Shown here piece after piece: positions 12,001 to 24,985 of a DNA stretch of 64,000 bases; position 1 is the stretch's first letter, and each line of letters opens with the position of its first letter. A model generated the notes under the pieces. The model was not told the origin of the DNA and searched no databases. It saw nothing but the letters and a program-made list of their open reading frames with translations. This stretch comes from Fasciolopsis buskii (Eukaryota; Platyhelminthes; Trematoda; Plagiorchiida; Fasciolidae): positions 39,920-103,919 of the forward strand of contig LUCM01006404.1 in assembly GCA_008360955.1 (NCBI GenBank). The letters are read 5' to 3'. A program made the translations under genes and the position numbers.

Positions 12001-12355
12001 TGAGAAAATGTACAGCAAAGCTAGGTAAAGTAGGTGTCTCACGTCTTTGCCTTCGTGGTTGGGGTCCGAAAGACTCGTCGACTTGCTGGCTGCAGACACT
12101 TAAGGATATGGCAGTGAATCGTGAACAGTGGCGATCGTGCTGTCATTTTCTACTGAATCAGAATGATTGAAAACACGCGCGTTTGTACAGTTAGGTTGTG
12201 TTCCGTGTGTTGGCTGCAGCAGCATCTTATCTTTTCCCGCCTATGTAGGTCCACTCCCTGTTCCCATTGGATATTCACTCTTTTTGTATAAACGTGCAAC
12301 TCTGGGGAAAGGCAGCGGTCAATGAGGCTTGCCTTGTTGTTTAACGCTGAACGAT
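9031..12355 (+). mobile_element. RTE-clade LINE, long 5'-truncated copy split by a solo LTR
   Basis: From left to right: endonuclease C-terminus (NGERLLQFCADNHLFL.., SQIDHIAVSYRWR, SDHALV), a decayed linker, the first RT block (IWNEERIPLSRGKSLILPVF, SDCSNHHGIS), a rearranged central RT, then ADDVVCLFES, KCKVLLQDW, YLGSCVS, GCETWSMRVGDVRRLEIFDH and, after the LTR insertion (11213-11784), LGATSENSLFQ, GHLLRMTNTRLP and the family 3' end with an ATGATG tail near 12350. The Tyr codon of YADD is TAA at 10742-10744. A dead copy of a non-LTR element that moves by target-primed reverse transcription. Confidence 0.88.
11213..11784 (+). mobile_element. Solo LTR inserted in an RTE copy, with 5-bp target duplication
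   Basis: 572 bp bounded by a 7-bp terminal inverted repeat, TGTTATG..CATAACA, and flanked on both sides by GTGAC (11208-11212 and 11785-11789). Inside are a TATA-like TGTATAAACGATAGAGCTC (near 11428) and CCAATAAACG (near 11478). The RTE copy at 33710-33730 shows the uninterrupted site GAGTGACCGGG, confirming the insertion and the duplication. The LTR family is the one at 3953-4499; its internal genes are not in the window. Confidence 0.9.
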
Positions 12356-12359
12356 GATG

Positions 12360-13330
12360 ATGATGACTTTAAATTTGAGGGAACTTCTAAAGTCCGGTCA
12401 TTTAGTTGTGGGGGCTGATTTGTGATTATCAGATGTAGCGTACATTTTGATATTGCTGATACTGATCTCAAGACCAATCTCCGATGTGCATTCGTTAAGT
12501 CCCTCAAGAGTCTCCGGAATATAGTTAGATCCTATGTGAGCGCCACCAAGTCGTCAGCACATTTGAGGTCCATAATATAACAGTCTGTGGAAATGTGGAC
12601 CTCTTGGTAACCATCTACTGCATATTGCATAACCCAGTCGACAGCAAAGTTGGACAGAATTAGAAACAACGGATATCCTTATCCTACCCTAGATTTCAGT
12701 TCGAACGGAAAAGACTCTTCACAGTAGGCCCGAACACGTTTTTGATGGACTACAGAACGATTCTATCAAACATGCCAGTCTGGAGGAACACCATCCCCAA
12801 GCATTATCTTCCACAGTCCCTCGCGATCTACTGAACCGAATGCAGGGCGAAAGTTGATGAAGCATGCGGCGGTGGGACGTTGGAATTTGTGTCGGTGTTG
12901 CAGGGTAGTACGAAGGTCGATACAACCACTGCTCAGGCAGAAGCCTCCCTGATAGGCCGAGCGCGTGCATGTAACGATTCAGCGAAGCGATTCAATACAA
13001 GCTGGGAGAATTTTTTGCGGCCGCATCTAACGGAGGGATTCCTCTGTAGATTCCGCACACTATTTTATCACCCGTTTTGAGAAGTGGCAACAAAGTCGGA
13101 ATGTATCAATCGGATGGATATTTTTCGGTTTCCCAAATCAGCTGGATCAAGGTATGAAGTGGCCCCGTGATCCTGGGGATTTCGTCCTTACCTGTGGCCT
13201 CCCCAGACTTCAACCGATGGATCACATCGGCTATGCTCTCTAATGACGGCGGGGCGCAGTTAATGCCATAAGAGGCCGGAGTCGGAAGTAAATCCACCGG
13301 TCTACCTAGTAGGCGATTAAGCGGCTGGTC
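12360..13330 (-). mobile_element. Decayed LINE reverse transcriptase, second RT family
   Basis: Minus-strand reading from 13300 gives SIADVIHRLKSGEATGKDEI and IQLIWETEKYPSD, then CIDLRTTLQHRHKFQRP, SVDREGLW and CADDLVALT in shifting frames: RT blocks 0 to 5 in order. Stops and frameshifts are frequent. The sequence differs from the main RTE family; a related piece lies at 50300-50600. Confidence 0.6.
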
Positions 13331-13344
13331 GAAATGTTCTACTC

Positions 13345-13990
13345 ATCTAGTTATACCTGCAAACCTATGGTAGAGCAAATGTGCATGGTGGACTATCAAG
13401 TTCATTTGAAACGATTAGCGGTCTTCGACAAGGGTGTCCTATCTCGCCATTCTTGTTCAACTTCATCAAGAACGAGGTAATGGACGATGCGTTAGATTTC
13501 CAGAACGAGAGCTGTGTGACCTAGCTTATGAGGACAACTTCGCGCGCTTGTTCCAATATACGGAAAATGCGCAGCGCACATCAGACACACTCGCGATTTC
13601 GGGATGTGAGATGCACCTTCAAAGGGTAAAGTGATGTTATAAGACACCTTAACAATAGTTCCAAAGCTGACACTGAATGGAAACGAACTACCAATTGTGA
13701 ACCGTTTTAATTACCTCGGCAGTTGCATGCATGAGGATGGTAGCACGGCAGTAGAAGTAAGCACGCGCATATTCAAGGCAATCGTTGGATTGAAGCATGT
13801 GACGCCGATTTAATATTTTAATGAAATCGAGAAGTCCTGTGTACAATGAAGCAGTGTGCTCATTTCTGTTGCATGAATGAGAGACATGGAAATTCGTCAA
13901 CTAGCCGGCTGGAGACACTGAAGAATATGGCGATGAACAGTGACCAGTGGCCATCGAGCTATCTTGAAGCATTCAAGCATCACTCAGGAT
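13345..13990 (+). mobile_element. RTE-clade LINE, decayed and internally deleted
   Basis: Plus strand: VFDKGVLSRHSC..-type GVRQGCP block, LAYEDNFARLFQYTENAQR in place of YADDVVCLFESADHAQR, HLQRVK for KCKV, then a jump to the CTGGAGACACTGAAGAATATGG end block. An internal segment of the C-terminal region is missing. Confidence 0.6.
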
Positions 13991-14199
13991 CGATGCTTGA
14001 AGAGTTGGAGTAGCCCGCGGGTGCAAGCCGAAGCCCGTAAATCCCAGTTTTTTAACTTTTCTTGTCGGCAGAAGTATGGGCTGAAACCAGATAACCTAGG
14101 GGGAAGGCCATATAGTTATCAGTGTCATCACGCCAAGTGCTCTACTAAATGAGATGGGGGCGCTATGGAATTAGGGAAATAGTTGATATTGGAGGAGTT

Positions 14200-17100
14200 T
14201 GAAGGGTGGGGTCTAAATGAACGTCAAGATTTCTTTTGAAGATGGCTTTACTCTAAAAATTGGTAACTTCGTCAAGCAGGGCATTCCAGCGAGAAATCAC
14301 TTCGTGGAGGAAGAAGCTACTTATAAGGGAGGTGCCAAGTGAAGCCTGAGGATCTTTCTCGAATGGCCTCTGAGAAACAAGGGTGGGCGCAAGATAAGAA
14401 ATTCGCCCACCTGGCCTGGGGTAAAGGTTGAACATCAAGAATAAGTCACCCCTGTTACGCCTTACCTCCGGGGGACATAAGTCATGTGGTCGAGACGAAT
14501 AGGGAAGATGGGAAGGACCGATTGTTTTGCTGGCAGCTCTCTGTATCCATTCTAGGCACTGTCGATCGTGAGTCCATACTGCACCATTTGGCTACTGTAC
14601 TCCAGCATCGGAGAACATACATGCCGTGTAATTTGAGGAAGTCCCCTCGCGAGATTCATGAGAAGGATTGTTGGATCATGTTTAAGACCAAAAAAGCCGT
14701 TTTTCTGCAAGTTGCCGATGATGCGAGGACAGGCAGTTATCTAACCGGAACCCTAACACTTTGTAGCGATCTACTCTGGGAGGGTAACGCTTTCACCAAC
14801 AAGGAATGATTGGTCAGATCCATCACTAAATGATTCGCTGACGCATTTATCATCGTTCATGGGAAGGCTCCAGTCGATTGACCAACGCTTGGCTTTATTT
14901 ATAGCCTGCTGGAAGAAATTTCTGTGTGCAACACATAAGGTTACATCGTCTGCATACATCGCAATGCTGGATGGACAGAACAGAGAGAGGCCGTTGATAC
15001 AGGCTAGAAACAACAGGAGTCCGAGAGCTGAGTCTTGACGGACACCACAGGAAGGTTTAGAAATAGCGTCGTTTAAATTGACGGCAAAACTGCTGTGAGT
15101 AAGAAAGTTACGTAGTGAATCTAGTAGATCTTTTATACTTTTATGTTTCCTTCCTTTATTAATGAAATAACAAAGTATATCGTTTTTCAAGAAGAGGGCC
15201 GTGACCGTCAGAGGGCTGCCAAGTAAGGAAGTTGAACGGCGGTGAGAGGATTCGAACCCTTGGCCTTAACGTCCAAAACCCACAACTTTATCGGCCTGAC
15301 CACCACCGGTCTCATATGCCTCAAGTTTATACAGTACTTGGGCATGGGGAATCCTGCCAAAGACTTTCGCAAAGACTATGAATATGGCATGTGAAATCTG
15401 TCCGCTACCATAGGCTATGGTGAGGCCATCCATGGAGTAAGTACGTTGATGAGGAAATCGTGCTGGGGTGGAGGAAGAATCGTATTTATTTATAGACTTG
15501 AAAGGATAGATTGCCTAAGTACCCGCTGGAAGACTTTGCTGGGGATACTGGTAAGACTAATTGGTCTGTAGTTAGCGGGTAGGTCCCTGCTATCCTCTCT
15601 GCAGATTGGTGCCCTAAATGCTTTTTCCCACGTGGAAGAGCAGGTGTCGTTGTCCATGCAAGCCCGAAATAGAGAAGTAAACGGAGCGGCTAAAGTCGCA
15701 GTGTTTTAATCCAGAATGCGAGGATGAAGCTGATCGGGTCCGATGGCACAGTATTGGTTTAGGCAGCGGAGGCCCTTTGGAACTGCTTTTGGGTTGACTG
15801 GTAGGCGATAAGGAGTAGAGGCCAACGGAATTGGATAAAAGGTGGGGTGGGACTAGGTTGGGGCGACGCTGAAGTTGGTGCTGAAGTATAACTCAAAAGC
15901 CTCAGCTACCAGGTCGGGAAACGTTATCGAAGATCCGTGTGAGTTCTTCAGGGCTAGGGGCGATGGCACCAACTTTTTCAGTCCCCTCATGTACTGACAG
16001 GGGTGAGCCTTATTTTTTCGACCGCGAGCGAGTACAGTTTGCTGTTTTGCCCTGTGGTAAGCCTTCATTTGGTCCTTACACTGGTTTTGAATGAGGACGA
16101 ACTTCCATGCGTCCTGAGCGAGACCTGTGAGCTTGAACCTAGCACAACCGAGATCTCTTATCTGACGTGCGTTTTACTAGAGGGGTAAGGAAGGCCTCCT
16201 GCGGCTAAGGACTTGGATCCTTGGAATAAAGGTGCTGTCAAACGTGGAAACAAGGTTTGTAGGCCAAGCAGTCATCTCCACGGCATTCGGTCTTGAGAAA
16301 CCATGATTTAGACAGAGGCTCAATAAGCCGTCGAGGGCTTGGAAATTTGCCCTCTTGAAGGAAAAAGTAAATTCGGGTGCGTTGGGAATTGGTAGCCAAC
16401 TGATGATATAGTCAAAGCGGATAAGTACATGGTCACTTTCACCTAGTGGATGGGGTAGTGAATCATATCAACCTGGTGCTTATCGTTTGTTATGATTAAA
16501 TCCAGCCGGATTGGGTTTAGGTCCTTCCGAAGTCCGGTGCACTCCTTCACGTCTTGAGTCCATGCCCTTCCGATAGTAAGTTCTAGCAAAGACCCTCCAA
16601 AGGTGAGCTCAGGGCAATCAGCCCTGGCGAGTTGAAGTCGCCAGTGATTGGGAAAGGGGTGAAACTTTCCTATTGTGCTAGTGTATCAAGAAAGTTCAGC
16701 AGTAGAATGTCCTGGGTATTGCAGGCGGAAGGTCTGTACATTACGCCGAAAAATAGCCCTCAGGCTAGAGAAAAGTGACGAACATACAGTCAGCTTGTTC
16801 AAAAGTCGGAAGGTTTGAGATTAAAGGAGGGGAAGGGAGTTGCAGTGCGACAGGATATCTCCAGCACTACCTCTGCCTGAGTCCTGCCTGATTGCTTAGA
16901 AACCAGGAATGGCTATTTCAATGTCGCGAGTGTCATCAGCAAGCTAGATTTCTGTGACAGCAATTAGGTGAGGGTCATTTTCTAGAACCAACCGCCGAAG
17001 TTCTGGCACTCTGTTGAGACTTAGGCAGTTGCAGTAAAGACATCTAAGCTGCTGCAAGACTGTTAGTGACAGCTGGTTTAGGAGTTGGTGGAAATGATAT

Positions 17101-17240
17101 TGGGAGTGGGGTTGAGATGGCAGAGGCCCTGAGGTAGTAGAGTGCTGGGGTAGTGGAGGCTCGAGGTATGGCGAAAGTGATAAGTGATACCAACCATGAA
17201 TATCCATTAAAACCTGGATGGCAGAAGGCCCGGGATCGAT
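14200..17240 (-). mobile_element. CR1-like LINE, decayed, with nested SINE
   Basis: Read from 17207 leftwards: ELRRLVLENDPHLIAVTEI (start of the AP endonuclease), scattered EN blocks with stops, a mid-ORF stretch (KAYHRAKQQTVLARGRKNK, FPDLVAEAFELYF), RT with HAQVLYKLEAYE, then GVRQDSALGLLLFLACINGL and MYADDVTLCVAHR, ending FFLHEVISRWNALLDEVTNF, the typical C-terminal block of CR1-type elements. YADD is intact but many stops and frameshifts lie upstream. A family A SINE interrupts the RT region at 15140-15312. Confidence 0.78.
15140..15312 (-). repeat. tRNA-derived SINE, family A, nested in a CR1-like LINE
   Basis: The B-box-like sequence reads GGATTCGAACCCTTGGCC on the plus strand (near 15248); the body GGTGGTCAGGCCGATAAAG and tail ATTAATAAAGGAAGGAAAC lie on the minus strand. 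It separates two RT blocks of the host LINE (KLEAYE and KDLLDSLRNFL) that are otherwise adjacent, so it inserted later than the LINE. Confidence 0.72.
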
Positions 17241-18480
17241 CTGCTCCCCTAACTTTCTGAAAAGGCCGGATCAACAGTGGTGCTAGGCCTGTTTGAGCTG
17301 TTTCGCCACTGAGGCACTGCGATATTCTTGGTATATCGAATCTCTTTTGCATTTGCGAGAGGACATCCGGGATCAAAAATACTCTTTGGTACTTGCCTCG
17401 ACGGGGAGATTCTCATCTGATGCTCGCGGCAAAGTAAGTTTCCCCGTCCTCGGTTTTCTTCCCAGTGGGGATCCTTTTCGACTGTTCAACTGACGCAGTT
17501 GGTGTGCTTACTGCGGCGGGGAAAGGTACACCAGTAAACTCACAGGGGTGGAGGCTACGGGTTTGGGTTTCGAGGCGGTGCATCTGCACCACAGGACGCG
17601 CAACTAATTTCGGATCTTGGACATTAGTGACTTTCTCTTAGTCACGTGGTTTCGCACATGGAGGGATTTATCCGTTGAGACTCCTCTGAGCCCTCCAATT
17701 TTCCGTTCGGGTCGGTGCGCCATTGGAATTACTTTCGTGACACAATCCGCGAATCCAATGTTTACAAGGATACCATGAACTGTGTCGGATTTCTAGAAAA
17801 CTAACCAGATGCAGTGACCCTTGATGAAGTGTTGGAGTTTCAGGCGGTTGAATGTCTACCTAAAAACATCCTTGAGAAAATATATTTAGGAAGCGTCCCT
17901 CAAGGATAACTCTTCTGGTGCACTTTTTGGTCTCACGCATTACTTTTGTTGCGTCCGGAATATCCTGTTGAGCCTGGGCTGCGGCTCTTGAGGATTCGAA
18001 GTCAGCTGTCTGAGCTTAGAAGTCTCGTGTCTTAGTGGGGCTACTGTTGCATTAACCGAGGAGATTTCTGTCTGTTGGCTATATATGGTCACAGAATGAT
18101 GTCTGTTTTTCTTCCTCAGAAAGCAGGACTCGGGTCGCAGTACTCATATTTAGGATGCATCTTATTAGGCCACCTTATATTGGCGATAGCAGTTAGTACG
18201 GAGAAAAAAAGAAGCTCACCCTGGAAGAGATCTACGTGGAATGAAGCGAGGCCATCCCAGTGCGGTGTAGCGCAGTGCGTGTTTGGGGGTAGATTCCAGT
18301 TCCAGTTACATTACATGACTACAAGCGAGATGACCGGTCGTCCAGGTTCTTGCACCGAGAGCCCCTTGGATCAGACGATGCTTCGAAAACAGGAAGTTGG
18401 GCACCCTATTCATTTTTACAATGGGGTGGGCAATCGATAGGATGCTTTCTTCTCAACTATCTCCTCGGTCCGAAACCGCA
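17241..18480. other. No recognised feature
   Basis: May include more of the CR1-like 5' region, but no motif can be defended. Confidence 0.3.
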
Positions 18481-20640
18481 TACACTGTCCTCTCCAAACA
18501 CAGATAGCCGTAAGATACCTACAATCCGCTTTTATTTGGGTAGTGATCCTATCTCACCCTTTTCATGTGGCAGCTTTTTCCATTCATCCACCACTCGCAC
18601 CGTAAAGGATTTGCTTCCCAACCCCGTTGTTACATACCATCGCACAAGCTTTTCACTATTCCGTCAGAGTTTCATTCCTCGTTAACTGGAATGGAGTCCC
18701 CCAGTGACTTCGTATCTCGGCCAGGCCCTTAACGGCTTAGAAGGCAAGTATAAAGTGACCTCTTTTCTTGCTGTAAGTCCGACTGTCATAACGCGTATCT
18801 TGTATTACGTTTACTTGCCTTTGACGGTTCTGATCACTTCTGCGTCACTATTACTCGGCCCTGGACGACTGCAATACCGACAACCCTCACACCTAACTAG
18901 TACAAGAAAAATACAGTCTGAGGCGGGCTACGGTTGAGCTCATTTTATCAGGAGCGTGCGATCGGTGCTTGCGTGAGCAACGCACAAGTTGCGATCGCGC
19001 CCTGCGGTCGACGTTCGGGTAAACAAACGATCCGGAGGAACAACTCCGTGTTCCGACATACTACGTCTTTCCAGGAATAACAAGCCAAACTCCCTCAACA
19101 TTTGCTTATGACCAATATCCCTCAAATTTCCAAACCATCCAGTGAAAACACCCTGAACCTATTCAAGCTTTTCTTATCTTTTACCAAATACGGTCTCCAT
19201 GTCTGGATACAGTGCGGTCAGAAAAATGCCTTGGATACTGGCAGTAGACGTTTTGACTTGCCAGATCTTACAGTCCTTTTAGGTTGGTGTAATGCATGCC
19301 AGGCCTTCTTAGCCACTTTCTACCTTTGCAGACTACATTTGAAAACCACGCTCACCACTATCCCGAGGTTACTCGCTGGGTTTGGTCCATCGCGACTTGA
19401 TACGGAGTAGGATCCAAATGGTGAGCGGCGTTTACTCGACTCTCCCTGAGTCGATGGCACTTGCTCGAGTTCAACGGAGAATCTCATTTACCTGAACACA
19501 AAGAAATACTGAGATCCCTCTGGATAGCCCGACTGTTTGCTGACCCCAATAGTTCGATGCCTTCAGTAAACAAGAAACACGGATTTCCCAAATCATTGGC
19601 CATGTTGCCGATGTACATCAGGAACAGCTGTGTCTCTGATGCACCTGGATGCATAGCAATCTCCTGTCTGATAGAATCCAGCTGGCTATTACCCTTAAAG
19701 AACTACTGTACAGACTTCGTGCTACCCAGATTTTCGCTGTTTGGGACTTCCGTTGAAAATGCGGCATTTCATTTCTGTCTGCCATGTACCTCAGTTAGTC
19801 TCGGAAGTCTTTTCTACCTTTCAACCTAATTAGAGCCCTGTGATTCTGCTTCCTGGCTCTCGTGAACCCAGCATTCAACAATGGTGGCAGCCCATTTCGT
19901 TTGTTCATCTGAAGTGGTACATCCAAGTCAGTTCTTCTAAAAGGTCACCCCAAACTCATAACCTATCCTCGCCGCCATTTGTAACTTTATAACCCGAATT
20001 TTATACTTTGCATGCTTCCTCCAGCGACGATATGTTTCTCTGTTGATCTCCTTACGGCCGCGGTCCAAAGATCCGGTTCATTCTTTTGCTTTCCTTCCTA
20101 TCTGTGAGAAACTCCTCCTAAGGCTCGTAGGGGCTTTTCCTAATCCTTTGGCAGGTTCCTTTTATGTTCGTGTTCTTGATGTCAGTAACTCAGTGCCGTA
20201 TTCCTGCCCTGGTTTCGGGGTTTCTTGCGTCAACCCTCCAGAAATCCCTCTGCAGTGTTTTAGGGCCCCTGTTCTGCCTAATTCGGAAGATAAATTTATT
20301 TATTACATGATCTCCGGTACCCAGTTGTGTGTGACAACGTAATCACAGGACATCATTTTCATAATTTATGATGGTCGAGTCGAGGAACGATGACTGTTAG
20401 CCTTACCTAAACTCAGTGTTTTCTCTCACGAATTAAGGTAGTTCCCTATCCACCCGCAATTCTATGAGCATGTTCCCCGCCGTACTGTGCGCATAGCCTC
20501 TAGTTTCCCACTCACTCCGGGGTGATTAAAATCTTCGACGCGCATCAACATCCCTGATAATTGCGCTGGTACCTGTATCATTTGTCGATATTCACCCTCG
20601 CTGACACTACGCCTTCGGTGGACACCTGCAATGGATGTCT
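18480..20640 (-). mobile_element. CR1-like LINE, highly decayed
   Basis: Minus strand: a DFNHPGVS-type endonuclease block near 20540, then an RT stretch with ETQLFLMYIGNMANDLGNPC (family: LFLIYINDLPDxLxxP) near 19650, and VQGVFTGWFGNLRDIGHKQM then LREFGLLFLERRSM near 19100-19150 (family: VQRxFTxxIxGLxxLxYxxRL..GLxxLExRR). Frames change repeatedly and the catalytic YADD is unrecognisable. Boundaries are approximate. Confidence 0.5.
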
Positions 20641-23600
20641 GCCTACTTGGGAACTTAAAGTAGACTGATCACATATGAATTTTTGCGGCTCCCGGAATTT
20701 CTTCCGATTCACCGCGTACCAGCCCTGCCCGTGTTTTTAGGGCGGTCCAGACCCCCAGCAACGTAATGTCCGATCCGGTCAGCATAGAGAGCACTGGTTT
20801 GCTCTAACACGCAGGATGTGATCCGTTTCAGGCATCCAAATATTTATAACTTTTAACACCTTCAGTCTGTGTACTCCTCGCTTCTCATGTCATCTCATCC
20901 TCTTCACTGTCTCCACAAGGCTGAATATGCCGTTCTCGAAAACCTACAACCACCCCTAAAACTGATACCGTGGCTCAACTTCAGTTACCAAATTTTGCGC
21001 AATAGAAGCACCACGTTGTAGGTCAACTGTCTACGGTTCAGTAATCACCATAAACCCACGCTGTCACTGGAGCCAGATTACTTCTATTTTTGCGTTTCAG
21101 ATCCCGCACCTATTGTAGATGCGTTGTTAGCGGTTCCATCCTTGTAACGGAAATTCCAAACCTGCTATCTCATCAATCCTGCTAGGAACCTGATAGCTAG
21201 AACTGGAGCTCGAGTGTTGGCCCGTTCAACCGAAGAATATCACACTGGTTACCTCAACTCGGATCATTGTAATTGGGCAAAACAGCGATTACTACCGCCT
21301 CCGGAAAGGCTTGCTCGCCTCATTTCCCATTCTTACTGCTGAATAAGACCAAAAGCTGCGACAACAAAAATGACAGCATAGAGGACATCCTTGGCTAGTG
21401 TATCCAAGGAATGCTTTTACACAAAATGTCCCTTATCTAGCGCCCGTACCAGTACAGCTTACCGCCAGCCACATGTAAATAAAATCAGCAGCCCTGGGAG
21501 TTCCATATCCAAAGCTCATAAAATATCCTCCAGAGACAATCTTCGCAGTGTTCCACCGCGTTCAGAATTTTTCTGATCGTTTTTTGTTGTCAACTGCATG
21601 CCTTATCCACTTTCCATGAAGTTACGCCTAATTTCCACTGCTTTCATAAAACTAGCATATTACCATTGTTTCATATCGGTTCAGCTCCACCTCTCCGTCC
21701 GTTACCTGACCCTCTGGTCATTTTGGGGGGCTTCAGTCATATCTCGATATCTGCCGGCGAGCTGCGGTCATGTTTTGCGCCAGCGACATGCAAATTTACT
21801 GCACTTAGACAGGAAATGACTCGTAGTTCATTGTGCTCAAATTATCCCAGGGAACTCTGCATAGTCGCGTGAAATTATTTTTCTAGTTTTGGTTTCTCAA
21901 TGGAACACTTTTACATTCAGATTGCTTTGCAACATGTGATTCCACTTTCCAGTATGCTTCTGGAATGAATAAAGATCGCAATCATCCCTTTATTTCTCTT
22001 GCCTTCTGTTATGCACAATTCCTCTGCATCATCCTTGTAAAAATTTGAATTTGCCTCGGCAATCTTTTCCCAAATCGAGAAATATACACTAATAATATTA
22101 AAACCAGGTGCGGCGCGTGCATCACGTCAGGTGTTGAGTGAGTATCAACCTGTATCGGTGGAAATGGTTCAGTGTTATCAGATCATGAATGTTTATAAAC
22201 AGAGATTGCTTCCAGCAGTGTAAAATTGTGTCTGGAACGATAAGTCGTATTGAGTCAGACAAGAACGAAAGGTCTTTGGTGGAAAACCATTTGACGAGTA
22301 TTTCCCGTTGCTTTTGATATACCAGCGAGAAAATGGTTTTACGCTGGTTAGCTTTTTCACCATGCTTCCAGATAGGGGGTGCCCATTTGCAGGTAACCAC
22401 AAAAAATAACTTTTCACTTATACATTTGAAGATATGAATGGTGGCCGTGTCACATAGAAATTGTTCGCGGTTCTGGGAAGGACGGCCGGGTAGTTGTAAT
22501 GAAGAACATGATACCTCAATGCATCAGGTGATAAAGGATGATTTAGACTGATGTCAGGCTTTTATCGGTATTGCACTGAGGAAGTTCAAGCCTAAATAAG
22601 TTCATCGCGCCACCTGATAGGGCTAAACTATGGGGCCTGGTTAGGACACGACATAACACGTTGCTAATATTCGGGATTGACGGAGGCCAGGCTTCCTGTT
22701 TTGAATCATTTTGTCTATGAGTGTAGCAGCACCGCTGCCTTGAAGGACGTCTGCCCAGGATGTCAAGTACATCGCTGAAAATTGTTGGCTTAAGGCTTGT
22801 GGGGACGCAGTGGTGTAGGGTGAGGCTCTAGACTTACTGGCTTTGGTGACTGTGCTATGGACTTCGCCCGAAATGAACGGAATTTCGGTGTGAAAGACAA
22901 AGGAGCGGTTTAAACTGATTACTTTGGTTCCTCTGGAGGTTGTTTAGCTCTCGGGGCATCGGTGAGGCATGCAATATTCGCGATCGTAATGTACATTTGT
23001 GCAGCAGCAGCGAGTCAAACAATAAAAAAAGAATATGGTTACATGATCGCAATGTCAAAGAGCTATTGGACATGCACGAAGCATTCAATTCAACATCGGC
23101 TGACCGGTTCGTTGCTTAACGTTTAGGCCGCCACATCCATACCACGCGGCCACATGGTTAGCCCTTAAAGGGCGTGGATGGAGAAAGTTCCCAAAAAGAC
23201 CATAAGTAAAAAGCATTATGACCGGCTTACGGAAATCCCGAACTAAGAAGACGAGGTCAAATGGAAGGGGAAAACTGACGAGAGACTACTGGCGTCGGAG
23301 AAAAACAGACGAAACCGCATAGGCCAGAATTCCTGTAGGTTTGTCCAATGAAAGCTAGGTAACTAATCATGGGTGAATAAAGGTAAATCAATTTTCATCA
23401 GTTTCGTAACTTTGTCATTCTTTATCAGACGGAAGCTTTTGGGCTGAGCTGAAATATTCAGGTCTAAGACAGCCTGGAATGTTAAATGCCGCCTGCAACA
23501 AAAACTCTCTGTTTGGCTGGTGAATTTTTGAGCGTTGTGGCCATAGAAAGCCCATTTCAGATGGTAAAAACACTTAAACCCATCGCCTTTTAGGGCAATT

Positions 23601-24820
23601 GCTCAAGGATTAGATTGTTCTCGGCGCATGTGATGAGTTCTATCTGGAGAGGAAATTTGTCCATATTCATTTTTAGGCGGCGAAATTGCAGCAAGGATTC
23701 TCTGTTTGTTGATGAATTGCCTCGCTCAAATTTTTCTTTGAAACTGCATCATGGCAGGACAATTATGGAAATGGTTCCTCTTCCACAACCGCGTCAATTT
23801 ACTCTGTATTTGACCATACCGCGCGCGGCCAGGGGCGAATCAGTGAGATTATTTATGTGAGTACGGTCGGGATTTTAAAGACAATAGTATTACATGGCTT
23901 CTTCATTCTGTTTACTGTTTCACGGCAAAGCGCATCCGGGAAGCGGCCAGCGAACACCAAGCTGTGATTACCTCACCGAGTTTCAGGGTTGGTGATGTGT
24001 GAAAGAGGCGCAAGCTAAGATGCTGCGTTCCGAATTGCCAACCTGGTCTATTAAACTCGGCAATTTTCTTTCGAACATCGGTGTCTCACTAAGGAATTTG
24101 CTCGGTAGGCTTCTAAAAATAAATGGAGAACTGGCTTAGTATTCCCAGCCTTTTATTTTAGATCCCTGAGCTCTTCATTGTCATTTTTCATGTTCTTTTA
24201 CTTTGTTAGTTGGAATTTCCAGTTGGGTTATCTCAAAGTTTACGAAAAATGATTTTGTCTTCAGGCCCATATTGTATTTAGGTCTACCATTTATGCTTTT
24301 ATTTTCAGAAGATGTAGAATCAGATCTGTCCTAGAGCATTCCGGACCACAAGTCTACTAATTCAGCCCAGTGGTCGCGAATCGCCGTCAAAGGCTGACAC
24401 CTCTGGCGTAGGCAAAAGCACTCATTTTCTGGTCCCGAGAAATTTCGTAGCCGACAGCGAACGTCCCGGATTCCGCTTTCCACAAATTTTGGAAGCGCAC
24501 CTACATCGGAGTTAGTGAACCACTGGTCTTCCGTCATCCCAGCTGGAAGGTGGTGGTACTAAGTCTCACTAAAGTGATACCAAACCGTGAAAATGTGGAA
24601 AAATTTCAAATAAATGGTAAGAAGGCATAATAAGAAATGGTTTTAAAAAAGGCACTTTTAATGGCGAAAGTGGGCGGGTCTCACATTTTGGGCGACAAAG
24701 TTTGCCTGACTGAAAGCAATACGCAACTACCAATCAAAGCATAATACCTTATGTTATTTCACTGATGAATGAAGTAGAAAACGTGCTCAGTGATTGTTGG
24801 GAAAACGTAAACCAAGTGAT
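20641..24820. other. No recognised feature
   Basis: Several chance-length open frames (22122-22400 minus, 23615-23860 plus, 24331-24537 minus) have no splice framing, domain or repeat similarity that I can defend. Possibly old transposon debris. Confidence 0.35.
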
Positions 24821-24985
24821 AGGGGCCAAGCGGATATGCTCTCAGTGTCTGGATTGAATTTCGCGCGTTCACGTCCTCGCACCGCCGGTCAACATTCCCA
24901 CTTGGCAGGCCTCTGTTGGCCGCGGCCTCATTCCTGAAAAGTGATGTGCACAGTCACTTCACTAAAAAAGATAGCAAAAGATAAA
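24821..24985 (+). repeat. tRNA-derived SINE, family A
   Basis: Head AGGGGCCAAGCGGATATGCT, body CGCACCGCCGGTCAACATTC, then CCACTTGGCAGGCCTCTG and a tail CACTAAAAAAGATAGCAAAAG. The B box is damaged. Confidence 0.65.
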
